Made by a program: the position numbers and the translations under genes. Shown here one piece after another: positions 34,005 through 44,270 of a DNA stretch of 64,000 bases; positions within the stretch are counted from its first letter, which is position 1; every line of letters begins with the position of its first letter. Under the pieces are notes generated by a model. That model was not told where the DNA came from. It saw only the letters and a program-made list of their open reading frames with translations, and did not search any database. The stretch spans positions 10,206,001 through 10,270,000 of the forward strand of contig JAJFZO010000094.1 in the NCBI GenBank assembly GCA_021397835.1. Direction: 5' to 3'. Origin of the DNA: Moringa oleifera (taxonomy: Eukaryota > Streptophyta > Magnoliopsida > Brassicales > Moringaceae).

Positions 34005-36776
34005 TTACAGTGGACAAGCTATGAGAACTGATCTTTTAATATCAACTCCTAGAAGTTGCAGCTTTGCTTCTATGCTCTCATAACATCGGTCTATATGAGA
34101 AATGCCATCGATCTCAGTAGTTCCCTCGGCAGCCAATCCTGCTAAAACCAGGGCCATCCCACCTCTCAAGTTGCTGGCAACAACATTCGTTCCTTCCAGT
34201 TTGCTGGGAAAAGCAAGCATAAGAAGAATATTCAACACTGTTTTAATACAATTCAATTTTGAAGATGGAGGAAATAAAGCCTCAGTTCTAGTGGAAGTAA
34301 CTTAACTCCCTTTATCTTTTCCATAACCAGTGCAGTGCTCCCATTAACCTCAATTCTTGCTCCAAGCTTCTACAGCTCTCTTGCTATCCAAATGGGAAAA
34401 AATAAGACTTCATGGCTCCTCATAGACTTTTAGAGAATGAAGGGGAAACTATATGCTTCTCATGAAACTGGGAATACTCATAGAAAAATGAAACCGAACA
34501 TTCATGTGAAACATACATCCAGTGAGGAAAGTTGCTGGGGCAAGGGGAGGAGGGGAGTTGATTCCAGTTAATTTGGACATTTTGGACAAATGTTAGGGAG
34601 TTCCCTTTCAGGGAAATTTAGAACTTTAAAGTAAAGCGTGGTAATGTAAGAGCAATAAGTGCTGCAATTTGTGAATAGGCAAACAGAAATGCAAGTGGGT
34701 TCACTGTTCATGCACCAGAAGTAATCTTTTCCAGGTGATTATAGTGTTCTGAAGAAATTTCTTTCCTAGTGATCCAATGAGCTTACCCTCAATAACTAAA
34801 GGGTAAAGGTTACCACATTTGAGATTTTTCCTGTTAGTTGAGAAATCAATAACTTGAAGATGACTAACCATGGCCCATTCGTTTCTCAGACACTGATTCC
34901 TCGAATATACTGAAACCTTTGCAAGTAGTGAGAAATGCCATTGTCTGAGGCTGGAGATCGGTAGGAAACCCAGGAAATGGGCTTATCTTGACGTCAAGAC
35001 CTTGTAAACTGTGACCAACATTTTTAAGGACAGCTGAAACCGGTAAGTGCAGACAATCATCATGCCTTAAGCAACAAAGAAAATAAGGAGAAAAAGAGAA
35101 TAGGAAAGGATCAGAGACAGTTGTTCACACCTCAAGTGTCATCTTTGCCTTGTGAGATTTTGCAGCCAGCAGTTGGGAGTTTGTCTATCAAACATGATAA
35201 ATGAGACGGAATTACAGGTGAGATTGAGATGCGTGAGCGAGTTATTGCTGCAGCAAGCATAAAGGTGCCTGCTTCAATCCGATCAAGTGTTATCATAAAC
35301 TCAGGACCATGCAATTGACACTTCCCCTTAATAACTAGCTTGTCAGTCCCGGCTCCTTCAACGCATGCTACACTGCTAGACAGAAACGGAGCGAGATCAA
35401 TCACCTCTGGTTCCTATAGTCAGAATTTGGGCAAAAAACTCCCTTAAGCAACTCAATTCATAGCATCAAACAAGAAATTCTGGGCTCTTTCGCAACTGGA
35501 AACTAAAAAACCTCAGTGAGATTCTCAGGTTCGTACTTTGGCCACATTTGACAGCACAGTTGTACCATCAGCCATGCATGCTCCAACCCTTGGGTAATCA
35601 AGTTGGAATCTACCCCCAAGCAATCCTCTGCCATTTGCAGCATGAGCCAACACTTATGATTAAGTTGAACTTCTCTGTTTCGGTCTTTAGTGCAAACCTT
35701 TCTTTCCAAACCTGATCAGTTCCCAAATCAGCGAACTTTATATCAGAAACCTTTCCACCAGTCTCTCATCATTATTAACACTAAATTTAATAGTGAAAAG
35801 GAAGTGTTTTGTGAAGAAGTATATGTGACCACCAATTTAACTTATTTGAGGGGTCCCACCCAAGCATCTTTGTCAGATTAGAAAGTGCTAACAGCTAAGG
35901 CAGAAACTTCCCATCACCAATGAAGAGAAAGTTAAGGCCTCCCCATTTTCACCAAAAGAGGCTGAATATACACAAACTTCTTAAGCTCTTTCTCACCAAG
36001 ACACTAAGTTAATGATTGCTTAGTCGAAGTAGTACATTCTCCCAAAAGATTAATGAGCACATAAAGTAAGATCCACTAAATAGATATACTAAAATCACAG
36101 TATCAAAACCGGACCTTAACCTTTTAAGCCTCGTGCCATTAAAAATACAGATTGTTGCCATTCTTCAAGATGGTGTCAGAAATAATTATAAACCAATAAG
36201 AAGATTATACCTCCATTTACATCACATCCTTCCCACTCTCCTCCCATCCTCCCATTGAACATCATAGTTCTAACCATATCAAGATAAGAAAATGTCCACA
36301 TCATAGGATCTTTCAATTGTTACAGTCAACCATGATAAAACAACTAAATAACTAGTTATCAACATGACATCTAACTGGAATAAAATGAAAGTAACTTATC
36401 TCAGCTCAACAGCAGCACCAAGAGATCGCAGCCCTCTTATGTACAAATCAACAGGACGCGACCCAATATCACACCCACCGGGCAACGACACGATGGCCTG
36501 ACCGAACCGGGCCAGTAACGGCCCAATAATGCAAAATCCACCTCGAATCTTCTTCATTTCCTCCAAATCTGGCTCAACCGACCCCATATCATCAGGATTC
36601 ACCAAAACATCTCCTTTCATTACTTCAAGCTTTGCCCCCAAGGAGCTCAAGATGGCAAGCATTGCGTTAATATCTGATATATCCGCCACATTGCGGAGCT
36701 TTCACGTGCCTGAGCAGCAAAGGGTCGCGGCAAGAATGGGGAGAGAGGAGTTCTTGGAGCGGCTGATAGGGACATG
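34005..36776 (-). pseudogene. murA: Broken plant MurA (UDP-GlcNAc enolpyruvyl transferase) relic
   Basis: MurA transfers enolpyruvate from PEP to UDP-GlcNAc, the first committed step of peptidoglycan synthesis; in plants it would act in plastids. Six exon remnants in order (high to low): 36776-36400, about 35640-35537, 35413-35132, 35033-34869, 34383-about 34310, 34203-34005. They show PISRSKNSSLPILAATL with the substrate-binding Lys, GPLLARFGQ, SLPGGCDIGSRPVDLY with the catalytic Cys, [49 protein letters not shown] and ISHIDRCYE. Damage: in-frame TGA at 36704-36702, splice donor AT instead of GT at 36399-36398, loss of about eight codons of the conserved GATET-type loop in remnant 2 (reads VGACMADG), TGA at 35134-35132, TAG at 34372-34370. 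No start or transit-peptide exon is found upstream; the sequence above 36776 turns AT-rich. Family assignment is firm, pseudogene status strong. Confidence 0.88.
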
Positions 36777-36779
36777 ACA

Positions 36780-37450
36780 TATTTCTATTATTGGATGATA
36801 AAACGTTACATACACAGATTTTTCCTAATAAAATAAATCCTCTTTGCATTTTAGAATAACTATTATTAACCCTTAACCTCATAAAATTAAACATTTTGAT
36901 TGATTAATGAATTATGGGTCAGATACTTAATTAAAGGATAAAGTTTATTTTTATCTAATCAATTTAAATAAATTATCACAAAATTTTAAAAATTGAAATA
37001 TTTAAATCATCATTAAAAACTTGAAAAATCTTTTAGATATTAAAAATATTATTTAAAATATACATTTTAAAATTTATAAAAAATAATTAATCAATAAAAA
37101 ATTATTTAAATTTAAAAATTACAATTCATTAAATTATTTTTAAATATTTTAATAATAAAAATATTTTCAATTTAATTAAATTAATAAATTAAAATTTCAT
37201 CTTATTATTTTTAAATATAAAATATATTTAATAGCATGACTAAGTATGAAAGTTTTATTATAATTTTTATTTTTTATTAAATTATCTGAAGGTAAACTTG
37301 CTTTTATTTTTGGTAAAAACCCAGTTGTTCTTCTCAAAATTAATTGCTAAAAAAAGAAAAAAATATGGAGGGAAGAGCGGTTCTTCCTCCATGGACAAGC
37401 CTTTAAATAGGTAACTTCAACGATTACCACATAAAACTCAGACTTCGGCG
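36780..37450. repeat. AT-rich sequence replacing the 5' part of the MurA relic
   Basis: About 36900-37270 is AT-rich and resembles the foldback family of 20335-20890 and 26740-27340 (for example aattaaattaataaattaaa near 37170, then aaaatttcat). It sits just where the first exon of the MurA gene would be expected. No inverted partner was delimited. Confidence 0.4.
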
Positions 37451-37464
37451 TCTTCTTCTCTCAC

Positions 37465-37472
37465 TATATAAG
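37465..37472 (+). promoter_or_regulatory. TATA box of the Ole e 1-family gene, with a CATGCATG motif after it
   Basis: TATATAAG lies 72-79 bases before the ATG at 37544. CATGCATG at 37480-37487 matches the RY/Sph core bound by B3 factors in seed genes, but lies at or after the expected transcription start, so its role is uncertain. Confidence 0.5.
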
Positions 37473-37543
37473 GACTAAACATGCATGCAGTTCTCTCTTG
37501 AACCCAAGAGTTGTACGAAGAAGGACAAACCAGAAGTGAAAAA

Positions 37544-38139
37544 ATGGCGAAGCGTTTTCCGGTCGCCTCCGTCGTTGCAGCGGCTGTTGCCTTCTCGTGC
37601 TTCCTGACCTTTGCTTACGCCGCCAATGACTACTTGTTCGTCGAAGGGAAGGTTTACTGCGATCCCTGCCGTGTCATGTTTGAGACCAAACTCAGCAAAA
37701 ACATCCCCGGTAATGACCTTCTTCCTCTCTGGCGTCTCTCTTCGCCGCATCATTTCTTGACGTTATCAGAGAATTTGTGCATTTTGTGCTGATTGTTGAT
37801 ACTGCAGGAGCCAAGGTTCGGTTGGAATGCAGAGACCGCGTGGACTATCACACGACGTACTCACTGGAGACCACCACCGACAAGGACGGCAAGTACAACC
37901 TAGCAGTGGAGGGCGACCACGAGGATGAGATATGCGAGCTGGACATGGTGCACAGCCCTGACCCTGAGTGCAACCAGCCCATGCCAGACATCCCAGGTGA
38001 CAGACTCGCCCTGACCACCAACTTGGGCGTTTCTCAGCCAATTCGCTTCGCCAACCCTCTTGGGTTCATGACCAAAGAGGCCTCACCCGAGTGCCCTCAG
38101 GCCCTCAAGGACATGGGCCTTGAATCCTTGGATGACTGA
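37544..38139 (+). CDS. Pollen Ole e 1 / LAT52-like secreted protein
   Basis: Small extracellular glycoprotein-type protein of the Ole e 1 family (LAT52-like members act in pollen tube growth and cell-wall signalling; others are in vegetative tissue). Two exons, 37544-37709 and 37808-38139, join in phase to 498 bases (165 aa). Signal peptide 1-26 (hydrophobic VVAAAVAFSCFLTF, cleavage after YA). The six family cysteines are at 39, 42, 63, 98, 110 and 151, in VYCDPCR, LECRD, ICELD, PECNQ and SPECPQ. The phase-1 intron after KNIPG is at the usual place. A clear TATA box and short leader precede it. The C-terminus (MGLESLDD) is acidic. Intact. Confidence 0.92.
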
Positions 38140-40560
38140 GAAGATATCTATATATATATATATATGTATAGCCCCTGCGAGCCTTCCAATAAAGGAGCAC
38201 TGAATACTACAACTTCTTACAAGCAATTTGTAGAACACGTGGCAGACATTTTCAAATCCAAGAGAATTTAATGCCTCGGGTTCAAGGCCTCTTTGTCTGT
38301 AATTAATCTTTCTCATAGAGAAAAACCCATTTCAGCATAGAAACTACCATATTCTATAAAGTTTCTATTCTTATTGTGAATCCCATGCACATGGGTCTGG
38401 TCTCTTAAAGAAGAACAGAAGCCTAGAACGCCATTAAAGTATCCACTGTGTTAATGATGGAAACCCTGCGGGGAAAACACTCAGACAATTGGTATGCTAC
38501 GAGATTGATTGTAGCAGTTGTAGGTAGCTAGTGGCCTTGTGGGCCAAACCGACTAGCTGAAGCAGCTTATATTAGCGTTGTAGTAACGCGAGCACATCGT
38601 TCCATTCTAAGATACTCAACTTTTCTTGTCAATCATAATCAAGCAAAGCCTAAGAGAAAAGAAAGAATGAAAGAAAATCACAGAAAAATAAGTGATATAT
38701 ATAAAAGTTTACTTTATAATAGAATTTTCATACATAAGATTATTTATTCAGTTATTCTTGCTTTGAAAGTAAAATTTAAAAATATATATAATTTTTATTC
38801 CGAAAATATTAAAATGTAATAATTTATTATTTTTTATTTTTTAAAAAATTACTCATAATTTTAAATTAAAATTTATTAAAAAATTATACATATTTTAAAC
38901 TTATATTTTTTATTTATAATTTTTATTAATATTAATAATTTTATATACGTGATGTTGCTATAATTTTTAATTATATAATTATTTCAAGCACTCATTTAAG
39001 TATAATGAAAATAAATAATTTTTAAAAAATATTTATATTATATATATTAAATTTAATATATAAAATAATATTATAATATTTATTTAATAATATTTAAAAA
39101 ATTAAAATAATCATACTAATAAAATTATGTGTATATCTCGTATTTATGTAAAATCCAATGATGATAACAAAAATTAAAAAAAAAATTATACTCTAATTTT
39201 AATAAAAATATAAATTTTAGATATATATATATATATTTATATCTTAATTTAAGATCGTAACAAAATATGAATCTTTCTAATACAATTATTTTTATAAAAA
39301 AAAATCTCCCTTAAGCTAAGGGCTGTCCATCCATCTGCCCCGGTGCTCTTTTTTCATTTTTTAATTATCCAATTTCAAACTAAATGTATTTTTATCATAA
39401 AAAATACAGGAGGAATACTTTTTGTTTTTCGAAATCTAAAAGTCCATATCTTGAACTATTATATCATCATCAAGACCAAAATATTATTAATTATGTCCTA
39501 TTAGGTTAGGTAGATTTTGTCATTTGTACAAGTGAAAATATAATTTTAAAAATTTCTTCTAATTGCAAAACTATAGTAATATATTTAATAGCAAAGACTC
39601 TATATTAACAATTATCGGTGGTTACATAAGTTTAATAATAATATACTTTTTTATTATTTTATTTTTTACTTTAAATTATAATTATAATTTTAATATTTAA
39701 AAATTAAAATTTTTAATTATAAAAATAATTTATAATATATTTAATCATTTGCTGACACGAAGTTTGTTTAAAAATAATTAGACTCAACTTTGAGTTATGA
39801 GATTTGGAGAGAGTTGAAGATGCTATAAGATATTGAAAGTAAAATTAACAATTTTGTTCATCAATTAAAATTTATGTAAACAAGAGATTCAAACAGATAA
39901 TTTTCTAAATTTATTGTTTAATTTTTTTATAATTATAACAATTGACCGGTCTAAATAAATATTTAGAAATAACTCAAATTCAAAGAACATACATCACCAT
40001 AGTTTAATCATTTTATTATAATATTTTTACGCGTTCAAACCTTTTTAATTAAAATACCACGGTTTGCATTTTTTTTTTCAAAATAAAAAGATCTAATTGT
40101 TATTGGGTTTTTTTTTAATTTTTTAAAAAGACTATATTTCATACCAATATTTTTATTGGGTTCAGCTGATAATTGTCCTGAACCAAATTTTCTTTGTTAA
40201 TTAAAATTGGTGTTGATATTTTTTTAAAAAATAAAAGCATAATAATTATTTTTATTAAATTACTACCATTATTACATCCTCAAAATTCATTACAGTACGG
40301 ATTTAAAAAAATACTTATCCATATTGTTTCATATCGCGAATTATTTTTATATTATATTTTAAAGGTTTAAATAAAAATTTAAAAATAAAGAAATAGACCA
40401 TAATTTTTATTTTTATGGGTATTTCTTGGTATAAAATGAAGGGTCAAAATCATTGCGTTTGGGCATTAAAAGACACGAAAAGCACCTCAAGTAGAGCCCT
40501 CCATAAGAGTACTTATATTCTCTCCTGTAAGAGAAGCGATCTCATTTTCTCTATCTCCCT
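38140..40560. other. 3' flank of Ole e 1-family gene and AT-rich spacer
   Basis: An (AT)n run lies at about 38147-38166 in the 3' untranslated region. From 38680 to about 40400 the sequence is AT-rich without genes; 38700-38760 resembles part of the foldback family. The last part is the promoter of the E2 gene. Confidence 0.5.
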
Positions 40561-40569
40561 CTCTCTCAA

Positions 40570-40578
40570 AAACCCTAA
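40570..40578 (+). promoter_or_regulatory. Telo-box in the leader of the UBC13 gene
   Basis: AAACCCTAA follows a CT-rich stretch and precedes the ATG by about 32 bases. This pairing is common in leaders of plant housekeeping genes. Confidence 0.5.
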
Positions 40579-40610
40579 TTGGCGTTGTTTGCAATCGATC
40601 AACCTCGACA

Positions 40611-43600
40611 ATGGCAAACAGTAATCTCCCTCGAAGAATCATCAAGGTTTTTCTCTCTCTTTCGATCTTCCTTTTCTCGATCCCCATCACAGTTTTTCTT
40701 GATCGCTGATTCTGTTTGGTTCCCGGGGAAACCTCGGGGAAACTGAACAGAACAGAAACGAAATCCTGTGATTTCCATGTTTCTTTTTATTTTTCGCCGA
40801 ATTTCCATATTGGGGAGCTCGTTTAATCCAAGTAAGTTTCATTTATGAAGACCTGAAGTCTGAAATCTGTACTGGGAAATGGCTGGAGTATTGGAGCTGT
40901 TACTTGTTTCAGTTCTTCGTATTTTAAGCAGTTTTGCACGTTGTTTTTGTTTGATCACTTTGTTATTCTTGTGATCTGACAGGAAACTCAACGTCTTCTC
41001 AGTGAACCAGGTAAGTATTCCATCCGTTCTCTTTCTTTTGGTTTTTTTTTTTTAAATTTTATTTTCCTATAATCAGTTCTGTGTTGAATCTGTTCATCTC
41101 TCCGCTTCAAGTGTTTGTGTGTCAAACTTCATTTCAATTGGAGGAGTTTTGCTAATTTTTTGATCTCTGGGTTTAGCACCGGGAATCAGTGCTTCTCCAT
41201 CAGAGGACAACATGCGATATTTTAATGTGATGATACTTGGTCCTACACAATCACCTTATGAAGGTAGTTTCCCAAAGGCTTGTATTTTGTTTCATCTGCT
41301 TGAAGTGTGAAATTTGAGACCCTTGGTTATGTGTTTTATTAGGACAGTCATGTTCAGAACTTGTTTCTGACAACCTATTGTTTTCAGCTGTTGGCTTTAT
41401 GCAATTCGCTGCCTTAGATGTAGTTTTCATGTCAACTGTTTCCAGTTTCTGTTTGCTAAGCATAATGAATGCATTGGGTTTCTTATCATCATTTAAGCTT
41501 ATTGCTTGATGACTTATTGCGTGAAGATTATTATGTTCCAATCCATTAAGATAATATCACTGTTAGTCTGTTTTAGCATAACAGAGTGGCTCTTGTTCAA
41601 AGGTCTGCATTTGTTAATCTTAAGATGATGTGGAGGGAAAGTATTGTATCTTGTTGACTACTAAGGCATGTCCTTCCATTTCCTTGGTTCCTTCTGTGGC
41701 TTATTAAGTCTTAACAAGAATAATAATTCTAGAAGGACAGAAGGCATTGGGAAATCATACTTATGGCTGTTAAAAGCATGAAATATAGGGTGTAGATTTA
41801 TAGGTTGTGGAGAGAAGACGGGTTAAATTTACCTCTTTGCTGAATATTATTTTTTCTTTAGCTGGGATGGAGCATGTTATATTGTCAAATGCTTACCTTT
41901 TATCTTCTGTAAACTGCTGTAGTATCTGAACTTGTAGAAAGATGTTGTTGCTCATGAAGAGAGAGAAACTGAGAAGGATGATATTCCCCTGGCATTTTTT
42001 CATTGCAAGCAATTTCTATCATTTGGTGTATTTGTCAAGGCATGAAAAATCTTGTTTTAATTTTCATTCTTCAGATAGCATGGGCTTTTTTCTAGGAATT
42101 TGTTGTGTATGGAGGAGCATTTTCTTAGGAACACATGTCTCTCCCTTTTTCACATTTGTATAATTAGTTTTCTATATTTTGGCATGCTATAATGCATGTT
42201 TTTTGTTTGCATTATTTGTTTAGGAGGGGTTTTCAAGTTGGAACTATTTTTACCCGAAGAATATCCTATGGCTGCTCCCAAGGTACTTAACTTTAAGGGT
42301 GTTTTATTTGCAATGTTACTTTTCCTTGTTTATGATTTTTTTGGTTCTTTACGCATGGTCCTTACAAAAGTGATAATCACAAATTTCCAAAAATTTTAAA
42401 GGCTGGTGGATGACACATTTTAGATCTTGGAATTTCACCTGTAGTGCACAGTCAAGTGTTGTTTGTCTTCATGTTCATAAGTCCCATGGCATTAGGATTT
42501 GCCTTTCATGGTATATTTTACCCTGTAGTGCCCATATTTATAATATTTGCTGCAGGACCATGTGTACATTCATTAAACTGGTTCTCCACAGCTTTTGAGA
42601 AAATATTTGCCTACTTCCTTCATATCTTCCCATGTCTCTCTGTCCCCCTCTCTCTCTTGGCCTCTTTCCCAGAGGCTTCATTCCAGGTGAGATACCATGA
42701 ATATCAATCAGTTTCAAGAAGCAAGGTTAGGGGCTTTAGGATATCAGGTCGGCTTCTGTGGGTGAATTAAACTTGAAGCAAAAGTTTTGTTTTATGTTCA
42801 TAGAAGGAACGTATGGAGCTTTACGGGATGTGTTAGTGGTAATGTTTGGGGTAGAAACATTTGGTGTAGTCTAATTGAAAGGAGGATGGTTGTTTCCGAG
42901 CCTGTATCTTTCAGATTGTAAATGGTCTCTTGAAATGACAAGTCAAATCCTTCCTGTCTCACATCCTGGCTCATTAGGTTTGTTGTTCTTCCGGCAAAAA
43001 GTGATGTTTTAATTTTTTGCATGTGGCTCCATGGATTTGCTTGGCTTAGCAATGCGGTCATGACATCATAAGGGAAAGAAGAGAAAAGAAGGGCGGGGGG
43101 CGGGGGGGGGGGGGGGGGGGGGTGTGGGCAATATATTGTAGACCTCTCAGGATCTAGTGAGTTTGGTCTGGTTATGTCCTGAAAGCAAATTGAGTTAGGC
43201 TTGGGCAAGGATTTAGGAGGGTTGACAGTTGAGTTGGAAAATTGGTTTCTCAAGGTCTTATCATTGGAACCTGTTGTCAGGTTGATTTTTGGGTTCCTTA
43301 TTTCTTTGGGATATTTTACACAGTTCATATTTTTGGTTGTACTTTTGGGTGTTTTCCCGTGATATCGTCAGTGAAATTGTTCTGCATTGTGGCTATTGAG
43401 TACTTCATTGTCTAATTATTTTAGCTGTAACAGGTTCGATTTCTCACCAAGATATATCATCCCAACATTGATAAGGTGTGCTGTGACCATTCAATCTTCT
43501 GCATTTATTCCAAACTTTTTTTTTTCTTTTCATAAAATGGGTTTCTTTTTTTCTTTTTTTTTTTTTTTTAATCTGGTGTGCAGCTTGGAAGAATATGCCT

Positions 43601-44270
43601 GGATATTCTGAAGGATAAATGGAGCCCTGCTCTCCAGATACGAACTGTGCTTTTGAGGTATTGATCGGACATGGCTTTATATAATAAACCAATTCTCTTG
43701 TCTAACCTAGTTACTGGAATACCTAGTGCTATTTGACTAGAAAGGAATGAGCTGTTCTTCGCATTATGAATTTTTTGTGAAGTTATATATGCCAGAAGAG
43801 TGGAAGTTACTGCTGACCAATTAGGTTATCTTTTCGGCTGGAAAGGTTTTAATTGCTAATTCTAATGAGAACATAGAATCAATGTTTCAGAAAAGACGAT
43901 AAATAAGTTTCATTGGGTGATAACTTTCTCAGTTATTCTCAGAGCTGGTCTAAGCCAATCCAGTTATGGTTTGCTCTTTTTTTTTTTCCCAAGTATTCAA
44001 GCACTTCTTAGTGCTCCAAACCCCGATGATCCGCTCTCTGAGAACATTGCTAAGCATTGGAAAACAAATGAGGCTGAAGCTGTTGAAACAGGTAAATTTC
44101 ACGTTTGTATCAGTTATTCCATAATTACCATCTGTCTATTTTTATTGGAAGATCATATGTCAACAACTAAGTAGGTTTATCCTGCTGTGTGTTGAAATTG
44201 ATGTCTTTTCTCGTTTTCATTGAATCGTGCAGCAAAGGAATGGACCCGTCTATATGCAAGTGGAGCATGA
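40611..44270 (+). CDS. UBC13: Ubiquitin-conjugating enzyme E2, Ubc13 type
   Basis: With a Uev partner it builds Lys63-linked ubiquitin chains (DNA-damage tolerance, iron response, immunity). Eight exons join in phase to 462 bases (153 aa, as in Arabidopsis UBC35/36): 40611-40646, 40983-41010, 41177-41263, 42224-42282, 43434-43475, 43584-43657, 43994-44091, 44233-44270. Start [17 protein letters not shown]; the HPN motif is at residues 79-81; catalytic Cys89 is in [15 protein letters not shown]; the Ubc13-typical [19 protein letters not shown] follows and the end is [10 protein letters not shown]. The fourth intron (42283-43433) contains a run of about 21 G. Intact. Confidence 0.96.
43102..43122 (+). 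repeat. Homopolymer of 21 G in a UBC13 intron
   Basis: An uninterrupted run of G follows shorter runs (gggcgggggg) at 43091-43100. This is rare in an AT-rich plant intron and is prone to sequencing error or length variation. Confidence 0.85.

Noticed and set aside
35132..35150. GC donor (caag/gcaaag) that would bypass the TGA in the third MurA remnant
   Set aside because: The phase would fit, but it would drop a beta strand that MurA needs, and two other stops remain.
36228..36254. Resemblance to a miR482-type sequence (ctcctcccat)
   Set aside because: Only a short CT-rich match; no foldback partner could be seen nearby, and it lies inside a MurA-relic intron.
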